Assembly (NCBI RefSeq): GCF_900313035.1
Contig: NZ_OMPS01000044.1
Coordinates: forward strand, 124,001 to 188,000
DNA length: 64,000 nt
Direction of reading: 5' to 3'
Origin: Ruegeria sp. EL01
GTDB lineage: Bacteria > Pseudomonadota > Alphaproteobacteria > Rhodobacterales > Rhodobacteraceae
Below, piece by piece: positions 41,890-51,957 of this stretch. The translations under genes and the position numbers were made by a program. Within the stretch, counting starts at the first letter, position 1. Each line of letters opens with the position of its first letter. The notes under the pieces are model-generated. The model was not told the DNA's origin. It did no database searches and was given only the letters and a program-made list of their open reading frames with translations.

Positions 41890-44800
41890 ATGCACCGCTT
41901 TGTATTAATTTCAATTACTTACATAATTTCGCTTTTCAGTTTGCCCGCCGCTGTTTCAGCACAAAATGTGGTGCCGGAATTTCGGTATATCACCACGCGG
42001 GACGCAGATTTCTATGGCTCGGACCTGGATGCGCTGTTTGATACGGACCTGAAGTCCTGCATTCGGGCATGTTCCGCAAATGCGCGCTGTACGGCGTTTA
42101 CCTACAATACGCGCTCGGATGCTTGCTTTCCCAAAAGTGGCGTGTCCCGGCAAGACCCTTACGAAGGCGCGTTGTCTGCACAGAAGATTCCAACCACTGA
42201 TCAGACACTGACACTGGCCAAATCGCGTGCAACTGCTCTCGATGATCTAAGCGCTGCGGATTTTGATAGCGCAGCACAACAGGCCCGCGATCTGGGCTTT
42301 TTGCACAATGCCGATGGGCGCGACCTGAGTGCCGTTCTGGACGCGGCGCGCAATGCCAGCAGCGTGACACAAGCGATGCAATGGACAGGCATTGCCGTAT
42401 CCCTTGGCGATGCACCCGATCTGTGGATCGAATACGCGCGGCTTTTATTAGCCATGAACCCGTCAGGCTGGAACGAAAAACGTGATCTGCGCAAAAGGGC
42501 GGTGAACGCCGCGTTGAACGGATATCTGCGGTCTGATGACCCCGGCGCGCAAATCGCCGCCCTGATGACACTTGCAAACGCGCTGGAGGAAGTTGAGCGC
42601 GGCCGCGATATGATCCCGGTCCTTAGGCTGGCCGAACAGGTTCAACCACGCGAAGACGTGTTGGCGGCGCTGGATGATGCAATTGGAAAATACGGCTTCC
42701 GCGTTATGGACAGCGCCGTCGAAAGCGACGCGGCCCAACCCCGGATCTGCGTCGAATTCTCTGAACCGCTGGTCAAAGCCGGTGTGGATTATGATCCATT
42801 TGTGCAGCGCAGCGATGACGGGCTTGTTGTGCAGGTCGATGGCACCCAGCTTTGTGTTGATGGTGTCGCGCACGGCCAGCGGTATCGCCTGACCCTGCGC
42901 GAAGGTCTGCCAGCGGCCTCCGGCGAATCCCTGAACCGCAATGTGGAACTGACCCACTACGTGCGCGACCGCGCGCCGTCGGTGCGGTTTCCGGGGCGCA
43001 GTTATGTATTGCCAAAGTCAGCCGATGCGGCTTTGCCGGTCGAAACGGTCAATGTCTCGGAACTGGACCTGATTTTGCGGCGCGTTAGCGACCGCAACCT
43101 GTTGCGGGCTGTCCAGCAGGATTACTTTGGCCGCCCGCTGTCTGAATGGCAGGAACGCGCGTTTTCTGACGAGATTGCCGAAGATATCTGGACCGGCACT
43201 GCCGAAGTCTCAAACCAGCTTAATCAAAGCATGACCGCGCGCCTGCCGATGGCCGATGCGATTGCGGATCAGCCAGCTGGTATCTACGCGCTGACGGCCC
43301 GGGTTCCCGGGGCAGATCCTTATGACGATCCCGGTGCGACGCAATGGTTTGTGCTGTCCGATCTGGGTATCAGCACGGCCCTGGGCACCGATGGGCTGCA
43401 CGTCACGGTGCGCGGATTACACGATGCCCAGCCACGTGATGGGATCGAGGTCTCGCTGATGTCAAATGCCAACGCGGTCATTGCCACGGCGCAGACGGAT
43501 ACCAAAGGTTACGCCCGGTTTGAGCCTGGCCTGACACGCGGCACCGGGGCCAGCGCCCCTGCGTTCGTCATGGCCTCGGACGGTGACGTTGATTTCAGCT
43601 TTCTTTCCCTGACCGACCCTGCTTTTGATCTGTCTGATCGCGGCGTCGAAGGCCGCGCACCCGCCGGTCCGGTGGATGTTTTCATGACCACCGACCGCGG
43701 CGCCTATCGCGCCGGAGAGGTGATCCACGTCACGGCCCTGTCCCGCGATGACGAAGCACAAGCCGTAGAAGGGCTGACTTTGACCGCCATTCTGTATCGC
43801 CCCGATGGGGTTGAATACCGCCGCGTTGTCTCGGACGGAGGCGTCGCAGGGGGTCACGTCTTTGCCCTGCCCGTCGCGGTGGACGCGCCGCGCGGCACCT
43901 GGAACATTGAGGTCAAGTCAGACCCAAAAGGCGACGCACTGTCGCGTCAGACCGTTCTGGTTGAAGACTTTCTGCCGGAACGGATCGATTTCGACCTGTC
44001 ACTGCCCGATGCCCCTCTGCACCCCGGTGATATCCCCCCATTGCAGATCGACGCCCGTTACCTGTTCGGGGCCCCCGGTTCGGATCTAACGATCGACGGA
44101 CAAGTCGTCGCACGCCCGGCAGAAACGGTGCCCGGCTTCGAGGGCTACCGCTTTGGGCGTTACGATGCCGAGGTTTCCACCAAGAGCACCTATTTCGGCG
44201 ACGCCCGAACTGATGCATCGGGGCAAGCCACAATTGCAATCGAAATCCCGGTGTTGAAGACCGGTGGAAAACCCATCGAAGCGACCGTCATCGCACGGCT
44301 GGCTGATGGATCAGGTCGCCCGGTCGAACGAAGTTTGACGGCTGCGGTTCAACCGCCCCAGCCAGTAATCGGGATCAAACCGATGTTTGAAGACGTGATC
44401 CCCGAAGGCTCCGAGGCCGCGTTTCAGATTGTTGGCCTGTCCTCGGATCTTACGCCCAGCCCGATGCGGCTGCGCTGGACGCTGAGCCGGGTCGAGACGC
44501 GCTATCAATGGTATCAACTCTATGGCAACTGGAATTGGGAGCCGACCACAAGACGCACACGTGTGGCAACAGGAGAGGTCGATTTCACTTCGGAGCCGCT
44601 GGCGCTGACCCAACCGGTCGATTGGGGCCGGTACGAGCTGGTCGTACAACGTATCGACGGCACCTATACCGAGACAGCGGTTGATTTCTATGTTGGCTGG
44701 TTTCAGGCCGCCGATGCGTCGACCACACCAGACCGGCTTGAGATGTCGCTGGACCGAGATAGTTACCTGGCTGGCGACACGGCGCAGCTGCGCATCGTGC

Positions 44801-47316
44801 CCCGCATGGCAGGTGTGGCGCAAATCGACGTGCTGTCGAACCGTTTGATCCACCGCCAGATGGTCGAGGTGCCAGAGGGCGAGACCATCATCCCCATTGA
44901 GGTCACGCAGGATTGGGGCGCTGGTGCCTATGTTACCGCGACTTTGATCCGCCCCATGGATGTCGCTGCCGGGCAGAACCCGGCACGGGCCATGGGCGTG
45001 GCCCATGCCACTGTCGATCCCGTGGGCCGCAAGCTGGACGTATCCATCGACGTGCCCGAAGTCAGCGCGCCTCGTCAGGCGCAAAAAGCCCTAGTCAGGG
45101 TCGAGAATGCGGTCGAAGGCGATCCGGTTTGGCTGACCCTAGCTGCGGTCGATGTGGGCATTCTGAACTTGACCGGGTTCGAAAGCCCGAACCCGCAGGG
45201 TTATTATTTCGGCCAACGCCGTCTGGGTGTGGAGCTACGCGATGTCTATGGCCGTTTGATCGATGGCATGAACGGCGCAATGGGTACTGTTCGGTCCGGT
45301 GGCGACAATGACAGCCGCATGCGGCGACAATCTCCGCCGCCGACGCAAGACCTGATGGCGGTGTTCAGTGGCCCTGTTGAGGTTGGTGCGAACGGAAATG
45401 TCGAGATCGACATCCCCCTCCCCGCTTTCAACGGCACTGTCCGTCTGATGGCTGTCGCATGGTCGCGCGCTGCGGTCGGGCAGGGTGAGGCTGACATGAT
45501 TGTTCGGGATCCGGTGATCGTCACCGCCAGTCTGCCCCGTTTTCTTGCCCCCGGCGATCAAAGCCGGATGCTGCTGGAGATCGTCCATGCGGACGGCACA
45601 GCAGGCGAGATGGCGCTTGGGTTGACGGCATCGTCAGAACTTGAGCTTGGCGCCGCGCCCGCCAGCTTCGCGCTCGACCAAGGCGGCAAAGCTGTGTTCG
45701 AGGTTCCAATCCGCGCCAATGCAATCGGAGACCCCGAAATCAGCGTTTCCATCACCACCCCAGATGGGCGCGACCTGTCGCAGACATTGCGCATGCCGGT
45801 GCGCGCCAATGATCCGGTTGTGGCCCTAACCCGGCGGTTTGCGCTTGGTTCGGATGACAGCTTCCTGTTCTCGCAGGATGTGTTCGACGGGTTCCAACCC
45901 GGCTCGGCCAAAGCCATCTTGTCGGCCGGGGCACTGGCAAAATTCGACACGCCCGGTCTGCTGGATCAGTTGAACCGCTACCCTTACGGCTGCACCGAAC
46001 AGATCACCAGCCAGGCGCTGCCGCTGCTGTATCTTTCATCGGTCGCGCAAGCTACGGGGTTGGGCGACGGCCCGGTGGTTGACAAGCGCATTGCCGACTC
46101 GATCCGCAGCGTCCTGACACGGCAAGCGGCAAACGGGGCCTTTGGCCTGTGGCGGGCTGGCAGTGGTGATTTCTGGCTGGACGCCTATGTCACCGACTTC
46201 CTGTCGCGCGCCCGTGCGCAAGGCTATGTCGTTCCGGATCGCGCCTTTGCCCAAGCGATGGACAACCTGCGCAATCGCATCAACTATGCCCCGGATTTCG
46301 ACGAGGGCGGGCAGGACATCGCCTATGCATTGATGGTTCTCGCACGCGAAGGTGCGGCCTCGATGGGCGACCTCAGGTATTACGCGGATGTCAAAGGCGG
46401 AGCTTTCGACACGCCTCTGGCCGCGGCACAGCTCGGCGCGGCGCTGGCGTCCTACGGGGATCAGACGCGCGCCGATGCGATGTTTGCCCGCGCTGCACAA
46501 ATGTTGGCTCAGCGACCGGCGCAAAACCAAACCTATTGGCGCGCGGATTACGGCAGCACCTTGCGAGACGCGGCCGGTTTGCTGACACTGGCCGTGGATG
46601 CGGGCAGTGAGGCCGTTGATCGCGACGCCTTGATCCAACGGGTTAGCGCCGGGCGGTCTCACCGCTCGACACAAGAAGCCGCGTGGTCGCTGCTGGCCGC
46701 GCATGCGCTGATCACCGACCCGACTGGGTCCGGCCTGTTGGTCAATGGTGCACCGGTTGCAGGCCCGTTCGTTGAGGTTCTAGAGACTGGTCAAGATGAA
46801 GAACTGAACATCACAGCCACAGACGGCCAGCCCACCGACATCACTCTGACAATCACTGGTGTTCCTGATGTGCCACCCGAGGCTGGCGGCACCGGTTACG
46901 CCATCGAACGCCAGTATTATTCGATGGAGGGTGACGCGCTGGACCTTTCGACCTTCGCAGTGGGGGATCGTTTTGTGACCGTTCTGACCGTCACACCGTT
47001 TGAAAACGGCGGCGCACGGCTGATGGTGGACGATCCGCTGGCTGCAGGGATTGAAATCGACAATCCCAACCTGTTGCGATCTGGCGATGTCAGGTCGCTG
47101 GACTGGCTGAACCTGTCCGAGGCGACGCACACGGAGTTCCGTTCAGATCGGTTTCTGGCGGCGGTTGACCTTTCAGGCCGCGAGACCGTGACTCTGGCTT
47201 ACGTGGCCCGTGCGGTCACTCCTGGTGACTTCCATCACCCGGCAGCGTCGGTCGAAGATATGTACCGACCACAAAACCGCGCACGCACCGATACGGGTCG
47301 GGTCGTGGTCAGGTGA
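41890..47316 (+). CDS. Alpha-2-macroglobulin family protein with N-terminal PAN-like domain
   Basis: 1808 residues. A signal peptide (1-25) is followed by a small cysteine-rich PAN/Apple-like domain (about 45-85; Cys at 57, 61, 67, 79), then macroglobulin (MG) domains, the A2M family domain near 1150-1250, and the thioester motif C1368-T-E-Q1371 in YGCTEQITSQALP. The conserved Cys-Gln can trap attacking proteases. Unlike E. coli YfhM there is no lipobox, so it is probably soluble in the periplasm. A strong GAGGAGGG site decides the ATG at 41890. It starts a three-gene operon ending in pbpC. Confidence 0.93.
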   Translation: MHRFVLISITYIISLFSLPAAVSAQNVVPEFRYITTRDADFYGSDLDALFDTDLKSCIRACSANARCTAFTYNTRSDACFPKSGVSRQDPYEGALSAQKIPTTDQTLTLAKSRATALDDLSAADFDSAAQQARDLGFLHNADGRDLSAVLDAARNASSVTQAMQWTGIAVSLGDAPDLWIEYARLLLAMNPSGWNEKRDLRKRAVNAALNGYLRSDDPGAQIAALMTLANALEEVERGRDMIPVLRLAEQVQPREDVLAALDDAIGKYGFRVMDSAVESDAAQPRICVEFSEPLVKAGVDYDPFVQRSDDGLVVQVDGTQLCVDGVAHGQRYRLTLREGLPAASGESLNRNVELTHYVRDRAPSVRFPGRSYVLPKSADAALPVETVNVSELDLILRRVSDRNLLRAVQQDYFGRPLSEWQERAFSDEIAEDIWTGTAEVSNQLNQSMTARLPMADAIADQPAGIYALTARVPGADPYDDPGATQWFVLSDLGISTALGTDGLHVTVRGLHDAQPRDGIEVSLMSNANAVIATAQTDTKGYARFEPGLTRGTGASAPAFVMASDGDVDFSFLSLTDPAFDLSDRGVEGRAPAGPVDVFMTTDRGAYRAGEVIHVTALSRDDEAQAVEGLTLTAILYRPDGVEYRRVVSDGGVAGGHVFALPVAVDAPRGTWNIEVKSDPKGDALSRQTVLVEDFLPERIDFDLSLPDAPLHPGDIPPLQIDARYLFGAPGSDLTIDGQVVARPAETVPGFEGYRFGRYDAEVSTKSTYFGDARTDASGQATIAIEIPVLKTGGKPIEATVIARLADGSGRPVERSLTAAVQPPQPVIGIKPMFEDVIPEGSEAAFQIVGLSSDLTPSPMRLRWTLSRVETRYQWYQLYGNWNWEPTTRRTRVATGEVDFTSEPLALTQPVDWGRYELVVQRIDGTYTETAVDFYVGWFQAADASTTPDRLEMSLDRDSYLAGDTAQLRIVPRMAGVAQIDVLSNRLIHRQMVEVPEGETIIPIEVTQDWGAGAYVTATLIRPMDVAAGQNPARAMGVAHATVDPVGRKLDVSIDVPEVSAPRQAQKALVRVENAVEGDPVWLTLAAVDVGILNLTGFESPNPQGYYFGQRRLGVELRDVYGRLIDGMNGAMGTVRSGGDNDSRMRRQSPPPTQDLMAVFSGPVEVGANGNVEIDIPLPAFNGTVRLMAVAWSRAAVGQGEADMIVRDPVIVTASLPRFLAPGDQSRMLLEIVHADGTAGEMALGLTASSELELGAAPASFALDQGGKAVFEVPIRANAIGDPEISVSITTPDGRDLSQTLRMPVRANDPVVALTRRFALGSDDSFLFSQDVFDGFQPGSAKAILSAGALAKFDTPGLLDQLNRYPYGCTEQITSQALPLLYLSSVAQATGLGDGPVVDKRIADSIRSVLTRQAANGAFGLWRAGSGDFWLDAYVTDFLSRARAQGYVVPDRAFAQAMDNLRNRINYAPDFDEGGQDIAYALMVLAREGAASMGDLRYYADVKGGAFDTPLAAAQLGAALASYGDQTRADAMFARAAQMLAQRPAQNQTYWRADYGSTLRDAAGLLTLAVDAGSEAVDRDALIQRVSAGRSHRSTQEAAWSLLAAHALITDPTGSGLLVNGAPVAGPFVEVLETGQDEELNITATDGQPTDITLTITGVPDVPPEAGGTGYAIERQYYSMEGDALDLSTFAVGDRFVTVLTVTPFENGGARLMVDDPLAAGIEIDNPNLLRSGDVRSLDWLNLSEATHTEFRSDRFLAAVDLSGRETVTLAYVARAVTPGDFHHPAASVEDMYRPQNRARTDTGRVVVR

Positions 47317-47876
47317 GCGGCAGAACAGCCATAGCCACCGCCCATTGGCGACGGTTGGACGTGCAAGGCACGGATCGCTGCACGCTGTCGCGGCTGGACA
47401 ATGGCTGGATGTTGGTTGGTCAGGCCACGTGGCATGAGAATGGCGCCGACAACATGCTGACCTATGATGTGCGTTGCGCCATGAACTGGCACTGCCTATC
47501 AGCAGATGTCAGCGGCGAGGTTGGCGGGCACGACGTGGCCCTGCGGTTGCGATGCACCAATCAGGGTTGGGCTTTGAATGATACGCTGCAGGATTGCGGC
47601 GCAGAGTGTCTGGATCTTGACCTGAGCTTCACCCCTGCGACCAACCTTTTTCCCATGCGCCGTGAAGAGATAGGCCAGGCCCAAAGTGCCCGCATCAAAG
47701 CGGCCTGGTTGAAGCCCGACCTTGTGTCGATGGAGCGGCTCGATCAGGTTTATACTTGGCTGTCACCGGGTCTGATCCGGTATGGCTCGACCAATCATCA
47801 GGCGGACTTGTCTGTTCATCCTTCTGGCTTCGTCACCCATTACCCTGGCTTGTGGGAAGGATGGATCGATGCCTAA
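47313..47876 (+). CDS. DUF1089 putative glycolipid-binding family protein
   Basis: 187 residues. GTG start overlapping the alpha-2-macroglobulin stop as GTGA. The core has the family pattern: GWMLVGQATW, Y-D-V-R-C, CLDLDLSFTPATNLFPMRR and a YPGLW end, matching PF06475. Structures of this family form a beta-barrel thought to bind glycolipid-like ligands; that function is inferred. No signal peptide is seen. The stop overlaps pbpC by 8 bp. A DUF1089 gene between the yfhM-like and pbpC genes is not the usual E. coli arrangement. Confidence 0.85.
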   Translation: MSGRTAIATAHWRRLDVQGTDRCTLSRLDNGWMLVGQATWHENGADNMLTYDVRCAMNWHCLSADVSGEVGGHDVALRLRCTNQGWALNDTLQDCGAECLDLDLSFTPATNLFPMRREEIGQAQSARIKAAWLKPDLVSMERLDQVYTWLSPGLIRYGSTNHQADLSVHPSGFVTHYPGLWEGWIDA

Positions 47877-49905
47877 GACCACCCGCCTTTTACTTGTGCT
47901 TGCAGGTTTGCTGTACCTGTCAGCATTCACGCGGGATCGGGTCGAAAGCTGGATCAACGCCACAGTTTTGCCGCCCGTGTTGGCCGAAACCTCGGTCGAG
48001 ATGCGTGACCGCAACGGATCCCTTCTGCGCGCTTTCCCGGTTGGAGATGGGATCTGGCGCATGCGCCCCGGTCCGATCGATCCGACCTTTGCAGATATGC
48101 TGATCCGGTATGAGGATAAACGGTTCTGGTCCCATGCCGGTGTTGATCCGCTGGCCATGGTTCGCGCCGCGGCGCAGACCTTGTGGAATGGGCGCACGGT
48201 GTCGGGTGGATCGACCCTGACCATGCAGGTCGCACGGTTGATCGAGGACGGATCAACCGGACAGTGGAGCGGTAAAGTCCGCCAGATCAGGGTCGCCTTG
48301 GCGCTGGAACAACGTCTGAACAAGCAACAGATCCTGAACCTGTATCTGACTCATGCGCCGTATGGCGGCAATCTGGAAGGCATTCGCGCGGGCACGCGGG
48401 CATGGTTCGGCAAAGGCCCGAACCGTCTGACACCCGCGCAGGCTGCCCTTCTGGTTGCCCTGCCCCAGTCACCCGAAGCCCGTAGGCCTGACCGAAACGG
48501 CAAGACAGCTCGTGACGCGCGCGATCGCGTCCTGCGCCGAATGCATCGCTACGGGACCCTTTCAGAGCCAGAATTACACAGCGCCTTAACTGAAGCGATC
48601 CCTTTGCAAATGAGGCCGTTCCCTCGTCTGGCCCCTCATTTGACTGAACGTGTACGCCGTCAGCAATCCGGGACCCAAACACTTGATCTGACATTAAACG
48701 CCCAGCTGCAGGCGCGGTTGGAACCCTTGGTTGCGCAAGCCGCTACGCGCGCCGGGCCCAGCGTGTCAGGGGCACTCGTCATTGCGGATCATCGCAGTGG
48801 CGAGGTTCTGGCCTCCGTCGGCTCGGCGGGATATCAGGATGCCCGTCAAGGGTTTGTGGACATGACGCGCGCACTTCGCTCGCCGGGATCGACGCTAAAG
48901 CCGCTGGTCTATGGGCTCGCTTTTGATCAGGGTCTGGCGCATCCCGAAACTCTGATCAGTGACAGCCCCGTGATGTTTGGTCGCTACGCGCCGCGCAATT
49001 TCGACGGCGTATTCCGGGGCGATGTGCGGGTTCGCGATGCATTGCAAATGTCGCTGAACATCCCCGTTGTCCGGCTGACGCACGAGCTTGGCCCTGCCCG
49101 CGTGATGGCAGCCCTGCGAAAGGCCAGAACCGATCCAGAACTGACGGGTGGCAGACCGGGCCTAGCTATATCGCTCGGCGGTGTCGGGCTGAGCCTGCTT
49201 GATCTGGTCCAACTTTACGCCGCATTGGCGGCCGGTGGGCAAGGCCCCGTGCTGCACCACAGAGCGTTGAGCCAGCCGGGACAAACTGAGCGCGTCCTAT
49301 CGAACACATCCGCCTGGCAGATTGGCGATATTCTTGCGGGCCTGACACCCCCACAAGGTGCATCATCGAAGGGCCTGGCCTACAAGACCGGTACATCTTA
49401 CGGGCATCGGGATGCCTGGGCCATCGGGTTTGACGGCCATCATGTCATCGGCGTTTGGTTGGGTCGTGCCGATGGAACCCCGGTTCCAGGTGCATTTGGT
49501 GGCGATCTGGCCGCGCCTTTGCTGTTCGAAGCGTTTGGACATTTGAAGCCCGAATTCACTCCGTTGCGCCCGCCCCCGCCTGCAACCCTAATGGTCGGCG
49601 CGGCTCAGTTGCCACCACCTTTACAGCGCTTCCGCCCGCGCGCGGCTGTGTTTCAGGACAACGCGTCTGCGCCCCGGCTGTTGTTTCCCCCGGAAAACGC
49701 TTTGCTAGAGACTGATGGAGCTGCCCTGACCATCAAGTTACGTGGCGGAGTCAGCCCTTTTTCTTTGCTGGCAAATGGGTCGCCTGTCACAACGGGTCAA
49801 TATCACCGCGAATTCGAGATACCAAACCCGGGTCCGGGTCACGCCGCGTTGGTCATTGTTGACGCACAAGGCCAATCTGACCGCGTCACCGTGCGTATCG
49901 ACTGA
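47869..49905 (+). CDS. pbpC: Penicillin-binding protein 1C
   Basis: 678 residues. A membrane anchor (about 5-20) is followed by the glycosyltransferase domain with E82 (YEDKRFWSHAGVDP) and GGSTLTMQVARL, then a transpeptidase with the active S341-T-L-K344, an SLN motif and KTGT (about 532), and the C-terminal PBP1C domain. It builds peptidoglycan strands and cross-links. The ATG at 47869 fits the start of the anchor; an upstream in-frame start adds a hydrophobic stretch coded by the end of the previous gene. Pairing with an alpha-2-macroglobulin gene is the classic yfhM-pbpC association. Confidence 0.95.
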   Translation: MPKTTRLLLVLAGLLYLSAFTRDRVESWINATVLPPVLAETSVEMRDRNGSLLRAFPVGDGIWRMRPGPIDPTFADMLIRYEDKRFWSHAGVDPLAMVRAAAQTLWNGRTVSGGSTLTMQVARLIEDGSTGQWSGKVRQIRVALALEQRLNKQQILNLYLTHAPYGGNLEGIRAGTRAWFGKGPNRLTPAQAALLVALPQSPEARRPDRNGKTARDARDRVLRRMHRYGTLSEPELHSALTEAIPLQMRPFPRLAPHLTERVRRQQSGTQTLDLTLNAQLQARLEPLVAQAATRAGPSVSGALVIADHRSGEVLASVGSAGYQDARQGFVDMTRALRSPGSTLKPLVYGLAFDQGLAHPETLISDSPVMFGRYAPRNFDGVFRGDVRVRDALQMSLNIPVVRLTHELGPARVMAALRKARTDPELTGGRPGLAISLGGVGLSLLDLVQLYAALAAGGQGPVLHHRALSQPGQTERVLSNTSAWQIGDILAGLTPPQGASSKGLAYKTGTSYGHRDAWAIGFDGHHVIGVWLGRADGTPVPGAFGGDLAAPLLFEAFGHLKPEFTPLRPPPPATLMVGAAQLPPPLQRFRPRAAVFQDNASAPRLLFPPENALLETDGAALTIKLRGGVSPFSLLANGSPVTTGQYHREFEIPNPGPGHAALVIVDAQGQSDRVTVRID

Positions 49906-49914
49906 CCTGAAGCC

Positions 49915-51957
49915 TCAGCGCCGCCCTTCACGCAGCCAGCCACCCAGCAAAAACCCACCGGCCAAAAACAGGACCAGCCAAGGCGGCAGCAAACCGGCTT
50001 GCGTGACATCACGGGTTTCATACGCGTCACGCGGGGTCAGACCAATCCAACCACGCCCTGCCGCAGGTCGGCCTGCGCGCACATTGCGGATCGACGGCAA
50101 GCCATCTTCCAACCGCACGACGCCGCCGCGCAAGCTGCTCAGAACCGGGTCCAGAATTTCGCCGGTGGCAATCGTATGCTCGAATTCGCGCGGTGCGGCA
50201 GGACCAAGGCCAATCACCGCCATATGGTCGCCTTCCTCAAGGCGATACAGGCCAATTTCAGGGCCAAAATACTGCGCCTCAAAACGACCTGGGGAGGCTT
50301 CGTCCAATGTGATCTCAAGCGTTTCACCGTCCGGACGGGTAACAGTCACCGGTCCAACCTTATCTTCAAGGGTCTGGCGAATGATCCGCATGGATTGCCC
50401 GTTGGCCTCGGCCCACAGGGCTTCTTCCTCCAGCTCGGGTTCTTTCATCATCCAATGCGCCAACCGCCGCAACATCTCCAACTGCGGCCCGCCACCCTCG
50501 AACCCACGGCTCCACAGCCAGGCATGGTCCGACGCAAGCATGGCGACGCGGCCTTCGCCCACACGGTCCAACACCAAAAGCGGGCGTTCATCGACGCCGG
50601 TCATCAGAACCTCGCCGCGGCGTTGGTTCACGTCGATCTGTCGCAACCATGCACCCCAGTTTTCGGAGTCACCCAGATTGGTGGTCACAGGGTGACGGTG
50701 GCCCAAATCACTGACCATCGGAACAAAACGCTCTTCGATTACGCGTGCCGTTGGTTGAGCAGGCAGGATCGGAGCGAGAGGAGACCGGAAGATACTGTCG
50801 GCGGTGGCAAAATCGGGACCAGCCGCGATCAGGACGGCACCGCCGTCATTGATATAGTTGGTTACGTTATCCAGATAAATTGCCGGTAGGATACCACGTC
50901 GCTTGTAACGGTCGAAAATGATCAGATCGAAATCGTTGATCTTTTCCAGAAACAGCTCGCGTGTCGGAAATGCGATCAGCGAAAGCTCGTCGACAGGTAC
51001 GCCGTCCTGCTTTTCAGGTGGTCGTAGGATGGTAAAATGCACCAGATCAACAGAGCTGTCGGATTTCAACAAGTTGCGCCAGGTGCGCCCGCCGGGATGC
51101 GGCTCGCCCGAGACCAGCAGCACACGCAGACGATCACGCACGCCGTTCATCTGAATCAGCGCGGTGTTGTTGCGGTCGGTCAACTCGCCCTCGGACTGCG
51201 GAACCGAGAATTGAATAACGTTGCGCCCGCCATGTGGAAGCGTAACCGGCAGTTCAACATCCAGACCGATGGGAATGCTGAACTCCTCGGGTTCCCCGCC
51301 ATCCACTGAAATCTCCAGCGGTGCAGTCGTGGCACCAGCGGGAAACGCACCGCTGTCTTCAACGCGCAGTGTCAGGGTCACCGGCTCACCGATAATGGCA
51401 AAGGCAGGGGCATTGCGGACGATCAGCCGACGGTCCCAATCGCCTTCGCGGCCGGTTTGCAGCAAATGCAGGGGCGCAGGCAGGTCAGGCGCCTGATCGA
51501 CGTCGTGAACGATGCCATCCGACACAACAAGGATACCCGCGATGCGCGCGCGGGGTTCTTCGGCCAGCGCGGCGTTCAGTGCCGTCATCACCTGCGTGCC
51601 TTCGTCTCCGTCACTGTCGCCAACGCGAATGCGGCGCAGTTCGGTGTTGTCACGCGATTCAATTTCTGCGGCAAGATCTTCGGCCGCTTGTGTTGTCTGC
51701 TCTGCTCGGTCTGAAAGCGTTTGACTGGCGCTTTCATCCTCGATCATCAGGACGATATCCGTCAGCGGCGCGCGGTCTTCGGCCTGATAAACCGGGCCAG
51801 ACAGGGCAGCGATCACCACCAGAGCCGCCAATCCGCGCAGGGCCCAACCCGACAGGCCGCGCCATACGGCGAGCACGAAGCCCGTAGTGGCAATCCCGGC
51901 CACAGCCGCAAGAATTGGCCACGGGATCAGCGGGTCGAATATAACGGTTCCGGTCAT
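49915..51957 (-). CDS. VWA-like / glutamine amidotransferase-like membrane protein
   Basis: 680 residues. Two N-terminal helices (about 14-55) and one C-terminal helix (about 657-676) flank a periplasmic body. Its first domain is VWA-like with an intact MIDAS D74-E-S76-A-S78 and VVSDG; a second, GATase1-like domain (about 310-440) has DLIIFDRYKRRGILP and GGAVLIAAGPDF but lacks an obvious catalytic Cys triad. It is the last gene of the leftward moxR operon, overlapping the previous gene by four bases. Function unknown; the set probably forms a membrane complex. Confidence 0.78.
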   Translation of the reverse strand: MTGTVIFDPLIPWPILAAVAGIATTGFVLAVWRGLSGWALRGLAALVVIAALSGPVYQAEDRAPLTDIVLMIEDESASQTLSDRAEQTTQAAEDLAAEIESRDNTELRRIRVGDSDGDEGTQVMTALNAALAEEPRARIAGILVVSDGIVHDVDQAPDLPAPLHLLQTGREGDWDRRLIVRNAPAFAIIGEPVTLTLRVEDSGAFPAGATTAPLEISVDGGEPEEFSIPIGLDVELPVTLPHGGRNVIQFSVPQSEGELTDRNNTALIQMNGVRDRLRVLLVSGEPHPGGRTWRNLLKSDSSVDLVHFTILRPPEKQDGVPVDELSLIAFPTRELFLEKINDFDLIIFDRYKRRGILPAIYLDNVTNYINDGGAVLIAAGPDFATADSIFRSPLAPILPAQPTARVIEERFVPMVSDLGHRHPVTTNLGDSENWGAWLRQIDVNQRRGEVLMTGVDERPLLVLDRVGEGRVAMLASDHAWLWSRGFEGGGPQLEMLRRLAHWMMKEPELEEEALWAEANGQSMRIIRQTLEDKVGPVTVTRPDGETLEITLDEASPGRFEAQYFGPEIGLYRLEEGDHMAVIGLGPAAPREFEHTIATGEILDPVLSSLRGGVVRLEDGLPSIRNVRAGRPAAGRGWIGLTPRDAYETRDVTQAGLLPPWLVLFLAGGFLLGGWLREGRR

